Below are positions 47,159 through 55,320 of a stretch of DNA of 64,000 bases, piece by piece. Origin of the DNA: G032773895 sp965248935 (GTDB taxonomy: Bacteria; Pseudomonadota; Gammaproteobacteria; Pseudomonadales; Cellvibrionaceae); assembly GCA_965248935.1 (NCBI GenBank), contig OZ252214.1:3782001-3846000 (forward strand), in the 5' to 3' direction. Numbering within the stretch: position 1 is the first letter of the stretch; the number at the start of each line of letters is the position of its first letter. The translations under genes were made by a program, and so were the position numbers. The notes beneath the pieces were generated by a model that saw only the letters and a list, made by a program, of their open reading frames with translations, ran no database searches and had not been told where the DNA came from.

Positions 47159-47596
47159 CTAAGGGCAGTTTACAGAAGAAATGTCGATATTGGCAGATTT
47201 AACCGGGACGATACAGATGCAAATATCAGTTTCTACTAGCCCAAGTACTGCATATCCGCCAGAATTAAGTGGTTCTATTTCTAGCTTGGGTACAACGACG
47301 CTTAGAGTTTTACCTGCTGTTAATTTATTATTGCCTTGAATAACGCCAAAAACAACCGTAGGGCCAGGAATACTAGCGGCAAGAGATGGCGATTTCCTGA
47401 TTCCAAAAAAGCCAGAGCTTTGAAGTTTGATCTTATCTACTTTGATTAGAATGCGTTCTTCAACCGTTCTTTCCGCTGGCCATTCCCACTTTAACTCGAT
47501 ATCTGCGGACATTGTACACCCTCCATTAAGTAATAATATCATTGTAGTAATTAGTTTGGTGGTAAATCTTAGGTAGTTACTCAATAATAAGTTCAT
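47159..47596 (-). CDS. Putative lipoprotein (candidate immunity partner)
   Basis: 145 residues from ATG 47596 (MNLLLSNYLRF), with a lipoprotein signal ending in LNGGC and a beta-rich mature part containing three cysteines near the end (TDICICIV, SSVNCP). The start overlaps the upstream gene by 20 bp, so the two are coupled. By position it could be the immunity protein for the upstream product. A longer start (47635) is possible but lies deep in the upstream gene. Confidence 0.65.
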   Translation of the reverse strand: MNLLLSNYLRFTTKLITTMILLLNGGCTMSADIELKWEWPAERTVEERILIKVDKIKLQSSGFFGIRKSPSLAASIPGPTVVFGVIQGNNKLTAGKTLSVVVPKLEIEPLNSGGYAVLGLVETDICICIVPVKSANIDISSVNCP

Positions 47597-48219
47597 ACCG
47601 TTTCCCACTGATATGTTTCGCCCCAATGAAACCACTAAATATTTTTTGCTTTCCAGTATATTTGAACTTTAGGTATTTGTATAAGTTATTTGGGGTATCT
47701 AACCCTGGAATTCCACCAGAAACTATTTGAGCGTAAACAAAGGCTTTTGCAGCATTTGATGAGCAGTTTCTGCCCAAAATATTAAATGCGCCGGGTTTTA
47801 TCTTTAGATTACTCCAAAACTGCTTAAAAAGATTTGCTTGAGAGTGCGTTACTTCTAACAAGAGAACGGTGGAATATATTTTATATCTTTGGGCCAAATT
47901 GATGACGACGTACATTGGGCGTATTTTAAGTAGCTCTTTGTGGTGGGCGACTGTTCCTTTCATATTTATCCCGGTACTATTTTATCCCGGTACTATTTAA
48001 CGAAATCGAAGGGCCGTTTCCCCATGAGGCCAATATGCTACGAAAACTTGGGCCAGAAGCATCTCCGCCTTCGCCGAAAAAGCCAACGTGTTCACCTAGT
48101 GGAAGTATGCAGTCAGCATGTTGCTCCATATTGCCCGGTGTGTGTGCATCATTCTTTTTTCCTCGAACGATTAGACCAATGACATTCTGTTTTATTGCAT
48201 AAGATGTAGTCATTAACAC
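47577..48219 (-). pseudogene. Effector-like Cys protein split by a 16-bp tandem duplication
   Basis: Two minus-strand frames, 47977-48219 (contains EQHADCILPLGEHVGFFGEG) and 47577-47963 (contains GRNCSSNAAKAFVYAQ and GGIPGLDTPNNLYKYLK), are separated by two perfect copies of tttatcccggtactat. Removing one copy fuses them in frame (NSTGINMKGTV) into ~208 residues. The conserved Cys with upstream His residues suggests a cysteine hydrolase, but I cannot name the family. No signal peptide is seen. A decayed inverted fragment lies at 44.2 kb. Confidence 0.7.
47965..47996. repeat. 16-bp perfect tandem duplication inside a gene
   Basis: tttatcccggtactat at 47965-47980 and 47981-47996. As 16 is not a multiple of three, the second copy shifts the frame. 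Confidence 0.97.
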
Positions 48220-48281
48220 TCCTTTGCTTAGTTTGATGAGGGTAAGAGGCGATTTTAAAGATAATGATAAAAATACACCAC

Positions 48282-48386
48282 GACCGTCCGTCGGAATAAA
48301 TTAAAAATACTGTGTAGGCAGGAAAGCCTTCCGACGTTTATCGTGTACGAGTGTGATGTTGTTGGATTTGTGCTTACTTTCATAAC
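48282..48386. mobile_element. Truncated MITE-like copy
   Basis: Shares cggaataaattaaaaa, a shortened hairpin end (gtgtaggcaggaaagcc) and the interior ggatttgtgctta with the element at 11.64-11.83 kb (opposite orientation). One terminal hairpin is partly deleted. The stretch 48220-48507 holds only this and the remnant that follows. Confidence 0.65.
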
Positions 48387-48504
48387 AAAAACATTTATTA
48401 AACGAAGTGCCAATGTTTCCGAATACCATATTTGGTTGGTATACCATGGTAATTAGTGTGAGCAGACCCTAGGAGCTATTCTCTATCTCTCCTAGCCTCC
48501 TTAG
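48387..48504 (+). pseudogene. Fused 3' fragments of the 42.7-44.1 kb gene pair
   Basis: aaaacatttattaaacg matches 43587-43603 of the PG-binding gene; after a short aagt junction, ~95 bp match the end of the lipoprotein gene and its downstream flank (44094-44190). The original ~490 bp in between are deleted. It directly adjoins the rapA end. Confidence 0.85.
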
Positions 48505-48507
48505 TAC

Positions 48508-51471
48508 CTAATTTACGGTAATAATCACTCTTAAAGCATCCAACCTAAGTTGTGCGCTTTGTAAATATTCATGTAAACCCTGGGTTTCTAATTCTAAATC
48601 CCGTATTTCCGAGGCGCGTATATTCGGGTTAACCTTGGCGAGTTCTGTTAGGCGTTGTAACTCGGAAGATTGTTTGCATTTCATTTTTTGTATGGCCTGC
48701 GCAATTATCCGTTGTTGTTCCTTTTCTGCATGTTCGTTCACTTTTTTAACCAGCGCTTCTATATTTACTCGCGCGTGCTGAACAAGTTGCCTTGCGGTAT
48801 TGCGAGGCACGGGCTCAACCATACTTTGCAGGCGCTCTGAACTCAGTACTTCACTAAGGTCTCGGTCGTGAACATCAATAACTTGGCGGTGCGTTGTCAG
48901 TGGCAGGTAACGGGAAAGCTGAAGTGATTTGGGGGCAGGGCAGTGAGTGGCAAATAAGGCTTCTAACATTATCGAGCCTGGTTTTACCGAAGGAAGCTTA
49001 AGCGTGCAAACAGCCGTATTACCAAAATCACCACTGTAAATCATTTCCATCACACCGCTGACCATGGGGTGCTCCCAACTGAGATACTGAATATCATCGC
49101 GTGCTAATGCCGTTTCCCTGTGAAACGTTGCGGTAATGCCCGCTTCGGGTAACCCTGGAAATTGATGACAACGCATATGGTCACTGGGATGTAAAACAAT
49201 GCTGGTTGCACTGTGCCTATCCTGTTCAACGCCAAATTCATCAAACGCCCTCTCCATATAACTGGACAATTCCAGGCGGCGTTCGTCCTCTTGAATAAGG
49301 TCAATAATATGATTGGCTTTTTCTAAATTACAGGAATTAACTTCCAATAATTGGTCGCGGCCTGCCTGTAAATTTACCAGCAGTTTAGCTGTAGTCGATT
49401 GTGTTTTTAGAATAAGAGAATTAAGTTTTTCTGCATCCTTTGGTTGCATTAAACACTCTTTGATCTGCTCAGAAAAATCTTCGAATAGGTTCTGCCCCAC
49501 TGCGCAGGTTTTTTCGAAATTATTAATGCCTTCGTGATACCAGCGCAATAAAATGGCTTGCCCCGTATCTTCAAAATAGGGTACATGAATATTAATGGTG
49601 TGTTTTTGCCCTATTCGATCAAGCCGCCCAATTCTTTGTTCAAGTAGATCCGGGTTAAGTGGCAGATCAAATAAAACTAAATGATGTGAAAATTGAAAGT
49701 TGCGCCCCTCACTGCCTATTTCTGAACAAACCAATAACTGGGCGCCGTCTTCATCTTCAGAGAAGTAGGCCGCTGCTCGGTCACGCATAATCAGATTTAA
49801 GCCTTCGTGGAAAACTGCCGAGGCAGTTCCTCGTGAGTTTACATAGTCTTCCAACTGAATGGCTGTTTCCATTTTACTGCATATTAACAGTATTTTTTCT
49901 TGGCGGTTATCGCGCAAAAACTGCAATAACCATTGGACTCGCTCGTCATTTTCTAACCAATTATTATCGAGGTGCTTGGCAAGAAATAATTCAGGGTTAA
50001 GTTGTTCCTGTTGGCTCGCGTTAGAAAAAGCGTCTTTAATGGGGTTGGGTAAAGTAAAAGGGTAGTGGTGTAGTTTTCTTGCAGGAAACCCTTTAACATT
50101 TAAACGGGTATTACGAAATAATACGCGGCCTGTGCCATGGCGGTCCATTAGCTCTGTGGTCGCTTGTTCCACCGCTTCTTGGATATTTCCTTCAGCAAAA
50201 GAATGCTCCACCGTTTTAATTGAGTCTTCACTTAAATAGTGTGCAAGCTCTTTAAGGGCAGGGCGAATTTGTTCTTGTTCAACGTCACCATCCAATAAAC
50301 ATAATAATTCTTGCACTAATTGATTGACAGGTTGGTACTGGGCCTCTTCCTCTTTAAAGGCTTTTAAATCGAAATAACGATCTGGATCTAATAACCGCAA
50401 TCGGGCAAAGTGGCTTTCCATTCCGCACTGTTCTGGTGTGGCCGTGAGCAATAATAAACTAGGCGTCGCGGCAGCTAAGGTTTCGATGCATTGGTATTCG
50501 GCACTGCTGTGTTCTTCCGTCCAGTGTAAATGGTGTGCTTCATCTACCAGTAACAGATCCCAATTTGCTTGCTCAGCCTGTTGGCGGCGCTCTGGGTTTT
50601 TTACCAGAAATGACAAGGGCGTTAAGACAAGTTGTGCGGATTCAAATGGGTTTTCGGAAACCCTCTGAGGGGGTTCGTCGAGGGAAAACTCCTCTTCGTT
50701 ACTTTCTTCTTTGTTACTTTCCTCTCCATTACGTTCCTCTCCATCAAGAGCAGCGCAACGCTTTGCATCGAGTATGGTAAAGTGCAAATTAAACCGGCGG
50801 ATCATTTCCACAAGCCACTGGTGTAGCAAACTGTCCGGCACCACAATTAATGCCCGTTGGGCTCGGCCACTGATAAGCTGTTGATGCAGGATTAACCCCG
50901 CTTCAATGGTTTTACCTAAGCCGACTTCATCCGCTAAGAGTACGCGAGGGGCCATGCGGTTGGCTGCGTTGTGAGCAACATAAAGTTGATGCGGTAGAAG
51001 CTGTACTCTAGGCCCTAGTAAGCCGGCTACACTCGATTGTTGATGCTTGCGCAAGTGGCCCAAGGTTTGGCTGCGCAGTGCAAAGTGGGAGGGTTTGTCT
51101 ATTTGCCCAGAAAATAAACGCGCCTGCGGTGTACTGAAGAGCACAAAGCTGTCGAGTTCAATTTCGGGTAATCGAATCTTTTTAGTTGTATCTATCGAGT
51201 CTAGGTCGAAGCCAGTGTAGGTTAGATAGCCCCTATCTTCCTCTATGCTATCCACCAGGATCTTTCCTCCATCGCTATTGCGCACAGTATCGCCAAGTTG
51301 GTAACGTACCCGGCTGATAGGGGCGGTGTCCATCGCGTAAACCCGACTTTCGGCAGCGGCAGGAAAGCTGATAGTCACACAGCGATTGTCGACTTCTGAA
51401 ATAATACCCAAGCCAAGGTCGGCTTCCGTATCGCTGATCCAACGTTGGCCAAGTGCAAATAATGAAGACAT
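48508..51471 (-). CDS. rapA: RapA, RNA polymerase-associated SWI2/SNF2 ATPase
   Basis: About 987 residues from ATG 51471 (MSSLFALGQRWISDTEADLG, as in E. coli RapA). Walker A is DEVGLGKTIEAG and box II is VDEAHHL; helicase part two has SEIGSEGRNFQF and QRIGRLDRIGQ. It recycles RNA polymerase after transcription. Between motifs I and II is an acidic insert of four 5-residue repeats (GEERN, GEESN, KEESN, NEEEF) not expected in the family. Its 3' end is duplicated at 46.06 kb. Confidence 0.95.
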   Translation of the reverse strand: MSSLFALGQRWISDTEADLGLGIISEVDNRCVTISFPAAAESRVYAMDTAPISRVRYQLGDTVRNSDGGKILVDSIEEDRGYLTYTGFDLDSIDTTKKIRLPEIELDSFVLFSTPQARLFSGQIDKPSHFALRSQTLGHLRKHQQSSVAGLLGPRVQLLPHQLYVAHNAANRMAPRVLLADEVGLGKTIEAGLILHQQLISGRAQRALIVVPDSLLHQWLVEMIRRFNLHFTILDAKRCAALDGEERNGEESNKEESNEEEFSLDEPPQRVSENPFESAQLVLTPLSFLVKNPERRQQAEQANWDLLLVDEAHHLHWTEEHSSAEYQCIETLAAATPSLLLLTATPEQCGMESHFARLRLLDPDRYFDLKAFKEEEAQYQPVNQLVQELLCLLDGDVEQEQIRPALKELAHYLSEDSIKTVEHSFAEGNIQEAVEQATTELMDRHGTGRVLFRNTRLNVKGFPARKLHHYPFTLPNPIKDAFSNASQQEQLNPELFLAKHLDNNWLENDERVQWLLQFLRDNRQEKILLICSKMETAIQLEDYVNSRGTASAVFHEGLNLIMRDRAAAYFSEDEDGAQLLVCSEIGSEGRNFQFSHHLVLFDLPLNPDLLEQRIGRLDRIGQKHTINIHVPYFEDTGQAILLRWYHEGINNFEKTCAVGQNLFEDFSEQIKECLMQPKDAEKLNSLILKTQSTTAKLLVNLQAGRDQLLEVNSCNLEKANHIIDLIQEDERRLELSSYMERAFDEFGVEQDRHSATSIVLHPSDHMRCHQFPGLPEAGITATFHRETALARDDIQYLSWEHPMVSGVMEMIYSGDFGNTAVCTLKLPSVKPGSIMLEALFATHCPAPKSLQLSRYLPLTTHRQVIDVHDRDLSEVLSSERLQSMVEPVPRNTARQLVQHARVNIEALVKKVNEHAEKEQQRIIAQAIQKMKCKQSSELQRLTELAKVNPNIRASEIRDLELETQGLHEYLQSAQLRLDALRVIITVN

Positions 51472-51694
51472 AATGTACCGCACGCAAAAATAGGGCGCGC
51501 ATTATGTCATGAATGGGAATAATTTTTGATAAATTTTTTTAGCAATAGCTTTTTTTTCGGCTCTGTCGAGTAGGGTGGGACTAAGATGTGAGTGACTTAG
51601 CCTTGAAGTTTAATCTGCTACCTTGTTAGCTGAGAATGACTTTAATTATTATTTGGTCATATTTATAGAATGACACTGGAAAACAAGAGTTACT

Positions 51695-52147
51695 ATGAGA
51701 ACAATTGGCAACATACTGTGGTTTATTTTTGGTGGTTTTTTTGTGGGCTTAACCTGGTGGTTTTTTGGTTTATTCGCCTTTATTTCAATTATTGGTATTC
51801 CCTGGGGAAGAGCTTGTTTTGTTATCGGCAATTTTTCTTTTTTCCCATTTGGAAAGGAGGCAATAAACAGAGAAGAGCTGACCCTTAAGGAAGATATTGG
51901 AACCAGTGAATTTGGTATTCTTGGCAATATTATTTGGTTTATATTTGCAGGTGTGTGGTTAGCTCTTGGTCATCTTTTCTCTGCGGTAGCCTGTTTTGTG
52001 ACAATAATAGGCATTCCTTTTGGCCTTCAGCATTTGAAACTGGCTCTTATCTCATTGGCCCCCATTGGCAAGACAGTAGTGGATAAAGAAATCGCTTGGG
52101 CTGCTAAAGGAGCGAATGAACAAATGGATGCAAGAGGTTATAGATAG
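51695..52147 (+). CDS. YccF-domain membrane protein
   Basis: 150 residues made of two YccF repeats, each with a GNI(L/I)WFIF start, two hydrophobic helices and an IIGIP(W/F)G motif. Inner-membrane protein of unknown function. It stands alone between rapA (divergent) and the PilZ gene. Confidence 0.88.
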   Translation: MRTIGNILWFIFGGFFVGLTWWFFGLFAFISIIGIPWGRACFVIGNFSFFPFGKEAINREELTLKEDIGTSEFGILGNIIWFIFAGVWLALGHLFSAVACFVTIIGIPFGLQHLKLALISLAPIGKTVVDKEIAWAAKGANEQMDARGYR

Positions 52148-52414
52148 AGCAAAGCCAAAGTAAGGAATTACTTTTTACCCACTATAAAACGGCAATAGAT
52201 AAATACCCATAATCTATCTTTTCTTATTATCTCAGCTCTGCTGTATCCGTTACAAAGGTATTTAGCTTTTGTTATTGGAACACAATGGCTCGGTATGTTT
52301 GTAATAGTCGCCAAGAATTACATTCTTTTAAGTTATATTAATATTATTTTCTTAGTCCCATCCTCTCTAAGAGTTTGGTTTGTTTAAATTTTGATCACAA
52401 TACAGTCTTAAAAG

Positions 52415-52430
52415 CGTGACATGCATCACA
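52415..52430. promoter_or_regulatory. CRP/Vfr-like box upstream of the PilZ gene
   Basis: cgtga-catgca-tcaca matches TGTGA-N6-TCACA with one difference, ~80 bp before the PilZ start. A related ttgatcacaa lies 20 bp upstream. The rest of 52148-52509 holds no gene. Confidence 0.5.
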
Positions 52431-52509
52431 ATTTTTTCGGTTACAATGGCATCAATTAGATGGGGAAACGCTGCGAGGCATTTTTATCCATTACAGAAGA
52501 GATGCAGAT

Positions 52510-52905
52510 ATGACTGAAAAAAATGGTGCAGATCGTAGACAGTTTGTACGAGTGGCTCCTGAAAAAAACTACCCTATTCGTATTGATATTAATGGTGAGA
52601 ATTTTCTGGATATTCTTTGTGCGAATGATATTAGCGAGAATGGTATAGGGGTTTCAGTGCCTCATCGTTTCAAAGGGTGCGACACTCAATCAACCGTCAC
52701 ATTTATTATTTGCCTGCCCTATCCAGAAAAATCTTTGATCAGTGCCACAGGCCAAATTAAACATGTTTCTGGTGACAGGTTTGGTGTGTGTTTTAATCGT
52801 CTTTCTGAAGGTACTCGGTTAAAAATAAAAAGCTATATTGCAGTGAGATTAAAACAAGATTCTATTGTTGATTGGTTTAAATACAAAGTTGGCATTGCCT
52901 GTTAA
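52510..52905 (+). CDS. PilZ-domain protein (c-di-GMP receptor)
   Basis: 131 residues with both PilZ signatures: RRQFVR (RxxxR type) near residue 9 and DISENGIGVS (D/NxSxxG) near residue 42. The nucleotide-binding motifs look intact, so it probably binds cyclic di-GMP. A CRP-like site lies upstream. In this window c-di-GMP could also act through the LapA-type adhesin system, although no LapD/LapG is seen here. Confidence 0.87.
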   Translation: MTEKNGADRRQFVRVAPEKNYPIRIDINGENFLDILCANDISENGIGVSVPHRFKGCDTQSTVTFIICLPYPEKSLISATGQIKHVSGDRFGVCFNRLSEGTRLKIKSYIAVRLKQDSIVDWFKYKVGIAC

Positions 52906-52950
52906 CTGTTATTTTTGTTCCGTTAATAAGTTACTTGAAAGTTACTTGAA

Positions 52951-52985
52951 AAAAACCACACATGGAATGCCTGTGTGTGGTTTTT
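52951..52985. terminator. Bidirectional intrinsic terminator
   Basis: aaaaaccacaca / tgtgtggttttt is a 12-bp stem with T runs on both strands, between the convergent PilZ and DUF4124 genes. An 11-bp tandem repeat (gttacttgaaa, twice) lies just before it. Confidence 0.92.
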
Positions 52986-53010
52986 CTTTATTGAGCAAAA
53001 TAGGGAAAAT

Positions 53011-53448
53011 TTACATACTCTCTAACTGATGGTTACGTTCGTTCATAAGGTCCTGAACATTTCTAGCATCATCGACCAGTTGTTTTATTTTTTCGGGGTG
53101 ATATATATTCCCTTCGGGAAGATTAACGGGAGGCCGGGAGGGCTCGTCTTTAGGAATTTCAACGGCATCCATAACATTTACGTTTGGATCAACTTCCATT
53201 TCTTCTACATTTGTCCCTCCAGGAATAGGGTCACTGGAATAGTGTGTTCTCCCATTTTCATCTGTCCACTTGTATACGGTTTCTTTACTTAATTTAGGCG
53301 TTATTTTTTTTAGCGACGGAGTAAAGTTTGGAAGAGCTGAACTAGCGGAGCTGAAAGGTGATTTGCCCGTCATAATGTACAGCATGTAGTTAGAGATACC
53401 GAGTACAATACCGAGCATTAACGCGGCCTTGAAAATCATCTTGTACAT
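53011..53448 (-). CDS. DUF4124-domain membrane-anchored protein
   Basis: 145 residues: an N-terminal hydrophobic helix (~5-26) and a DUF4124 segment (VYKWTDENGRTHYSSDPIPG, ~60-79) typical of envelope proteins, followed by a Pro-rich and coiled-coil tail. Function unknown. It is divergent from pncC. Confidence 0.82.
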   Translation of the reverse strand: MYKMIFKAALMLGIVLGISNYMLYIMTGKSPFSSASSALPNFTPSLKKITPKLSKETVYKWTDENGRTHYSSDPIPGGTNVEEMEVDPNVNVMDAVEIPKDEPSRPPVNLPEGNIYHPEKIKQLVDDARNVQDLMNERNHQLESM

Positions 53449-53594
53449 TCCATACTCCTTGTATAATGATAGTGACTAAACTCGACAGTACCTCAATTGT
53501 ATGCCATAGCGAGATAATCATCGAGCTAACTCTTTGGTTTTAGCCACTTTGGTTTTAACCACTATGCCCATTACTTTTTTAAGTAGAGCGGAAA

Positions 53595-54101
53595 ATGACG
53601 AAATCAGCAACCTACGATAAAAATTCCACAGAAAAAGCTGCACAAGCGCTCGGTGACTTACTCTACCAGAGCAAGTTCAAAGTGACCACCGCAGAGTCCT
53701 GCACGGCTGGGGGGATTGCAAACGTAATCACCTCTGTTCCCGGCAGCTCCTCTTGGTTTGAATATGGTTTTGTTACATATAGTAACCGAGCAAAAGAAAA
53801 CCTGCTCAATGTCTCCTCTTTGGAAATAATTGAGCATGGTGCAGTCAGTGAGGTCGTGGTGAAATCTATGCTAAGAGGGGCTTTGGCTCGGTCGGGCGCC
53901 CAAGTTGGCGTTGCAGTGAGCGGTATTGCCGGGCCTGGTGGGGGCGTTAAAAATAAACCCGTGGGGACAATTTGCTTTGCTTGGGGAAGCTCTGAAGACC
54001 TGCGATACCGCACAGAGCACTTTTTGGGTGACCGTGAGGCCATTCGCAAAGAATCGGTTTTATATGCTATGCAATCGCTTATCGAATTTCTTCGGAATTA
54101 A
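53595..54101 (+). CDS. pncC: PncC/CinA C-terminal family, nicotinamide-nucleotide amidase
   Basis: 168 residues of the CinA C-terminal domain. TAESCTAGGIANVITSVPGSS (in parts: TAESCTAGGIANVIT) and SGIAGPGGG are the catalytic and substrate loops. It hydrolyses NMN to NaMN in pyridine-nucleotide salvage. In many gammaproteobacteria it precedes recA, as here. Confidence 0.94.
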   Translation: MTKSATYDKNSTEKAAQALGDLLYQSKFKVTTAESCTAGGIANVITSVPGSSSWFEYGFVTYSNRAKENLLNVSSLEIIEHGAVSEVVVKSMLRGALARSGAQVGVAVSGIAGPGGGVKNKPVGTICFAWGSSEDLRYRTEHFLGDREAIRKESVLYAMQSLIEFLRN

Positions 54102-54149
54102 GGTTTTCCTGAGGTAAACTTCCTTTTCAATTCTATGTATACGATTTTA

Positions 54150-54186
54150 CTGTACAAAAAAACATAAATACTGTTTGCGTATACAG
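54150..54186. promoter_or_regulatory. SOS (LexA) boxes upstream of recA
   Basis: ctgt-ttgcgtat-acag at 54171-54186 is a perfect LexA dyad. A near match, ctgt-acaaaaaa-acat, lies at 54150-54165. Both are within 125 bp of the recA start. Confidence 0.85.
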
Positions 54187-54274
54187 TTTATATGTCGTAT
54201 TCTTTATTACAACTCAATGCTGCCGGCAAGGCAAGTTGAATGTTTGTAGCAAAATTTAGGGGTTAGGTGGAACA

Positions 54275-55315
54275 ATGGATACTAATAAAGAAAAAGCGCT
54301 TCAGGCGGCGCTAACTCAAATAGATCGCCAGTTTGGCAAAGGCACAGTCATGCGCCTTGGCGATAAAGAACAACAAAAAATACCCAGTATCTCTACAGGC
54401 TCTTTAGGTCTGGATGTGGCACTTGGTATAGGCGGTTTACCCAAAGGTCGTATCGTTGAAATCTATGGCCCGGAATCTTCGGGTAAAACGACCCTGACGT
54501 TACAAATTATTGCTGAAGCTCAGAAGGCGGGAGGAACCTGTGCCTTTATTGATGCAGAACATGCCTTAGACCCTCTCTATGCAGAAAAGCTGGGTGTACG
54601 TGTCGATGATTTGATTGTTTCGCAACCCGATACGGGTGAACAGGCTTTGGAAGTGTCGGATATGCTTGTTCGGTCTGGTGCTATTGATGTGCTGGTTGTT
54701 GACTCCGTAGCCGCTTTGACACCTAAAGCAGAAATTGAAGGCGAGATGGGGGATCATCATGTAGGTCTTCAAGCTCGTTTAATGTCCCAGGCGCTACGTA
54801 AAATCACGGGCAATATTAAAAACGCTAATTGCCTCGCTATCTTCATTAACCAAATTCGTATGAAAATTGGTGTTATGTTTGGCAATCCTGAAACCACCAC
54901 TGGTGGTAACGCTCTGAAATTCTACTCTTCAGTTCGTTTGGATATTCGTCGCATAGGTGCAGTGAAAGATGGCGACGAAGTGACAGGGAATGAAACCCGC
55001 GTAAAAGTAGTAAAAAACAAAGTGGCTCCCCCATTTAAGCAAGCCGAATTCCAAATACTCTATGGGATAGGTATTAATAGGCTGGGTGAAATTATTGATT
55101 ATGGCGTAAAGCTTGGTTTTGTCGGTAAAGCTGGGGCTTGGTATAGCTATAATGGCGATAAGATTGGCCAAGGTAAAAACAACGCAATCCAGTATTTAAA
55201 AGAACATACTGAGACTGCCGAGTTTCTTGAACAAAAGATTAAAGCTGAATTACTTGAGTTACCTTCCGACGAAAAGCCTTCGAAGCCTGAAGTTGAAAAA
55301 GCGACTACTGAATAA
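54275..55315 (+). CDS. recA: RecA recombinase
   Basis: 346 residues. Walker A is GPESSGKT (65-72); VVDSVAALTPKAEIEGEMGD carries the Walker B and LexA-coprotease region; the DNA-binding loop 2 (FGNPETTTGGNALKFY) is intact. The acidic C-terminal tail is typical. recX follows 5 bp after the stop. Confidence 0.98.
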   Translation: MDTNKEKALQAALTQIDRQFGKGTVMRLGDKEQQKIPSISTGSLGLDVALGIGGLPKGRIVEIYGPESSGKTTLTLQIIAEAQKAGGTCAFIDAEHALDPLYAEKLGVRVDDLIVSQPDTGEQALEVSDMLVRSGAIDVLVVDSVAALTPKAEIEGEMGDHHVGLQARLMSQALRKITGNIKNANCLAIFINQIRMKIGVMFGNPETTTGGNALKFYSSVRLDIRRIGAVKDGDEVTGNETRVKVVKNKVAPPFKQAEFQILYGIGINRLGEIIDYGVKLGFVGKAGAWYSYNGDKIGQGKNNAIQYLKEHTETAEFLEQKIKAELLELPSDEKPSKPEVEKATTE

Positions 55316-55320
55316 CTGTC

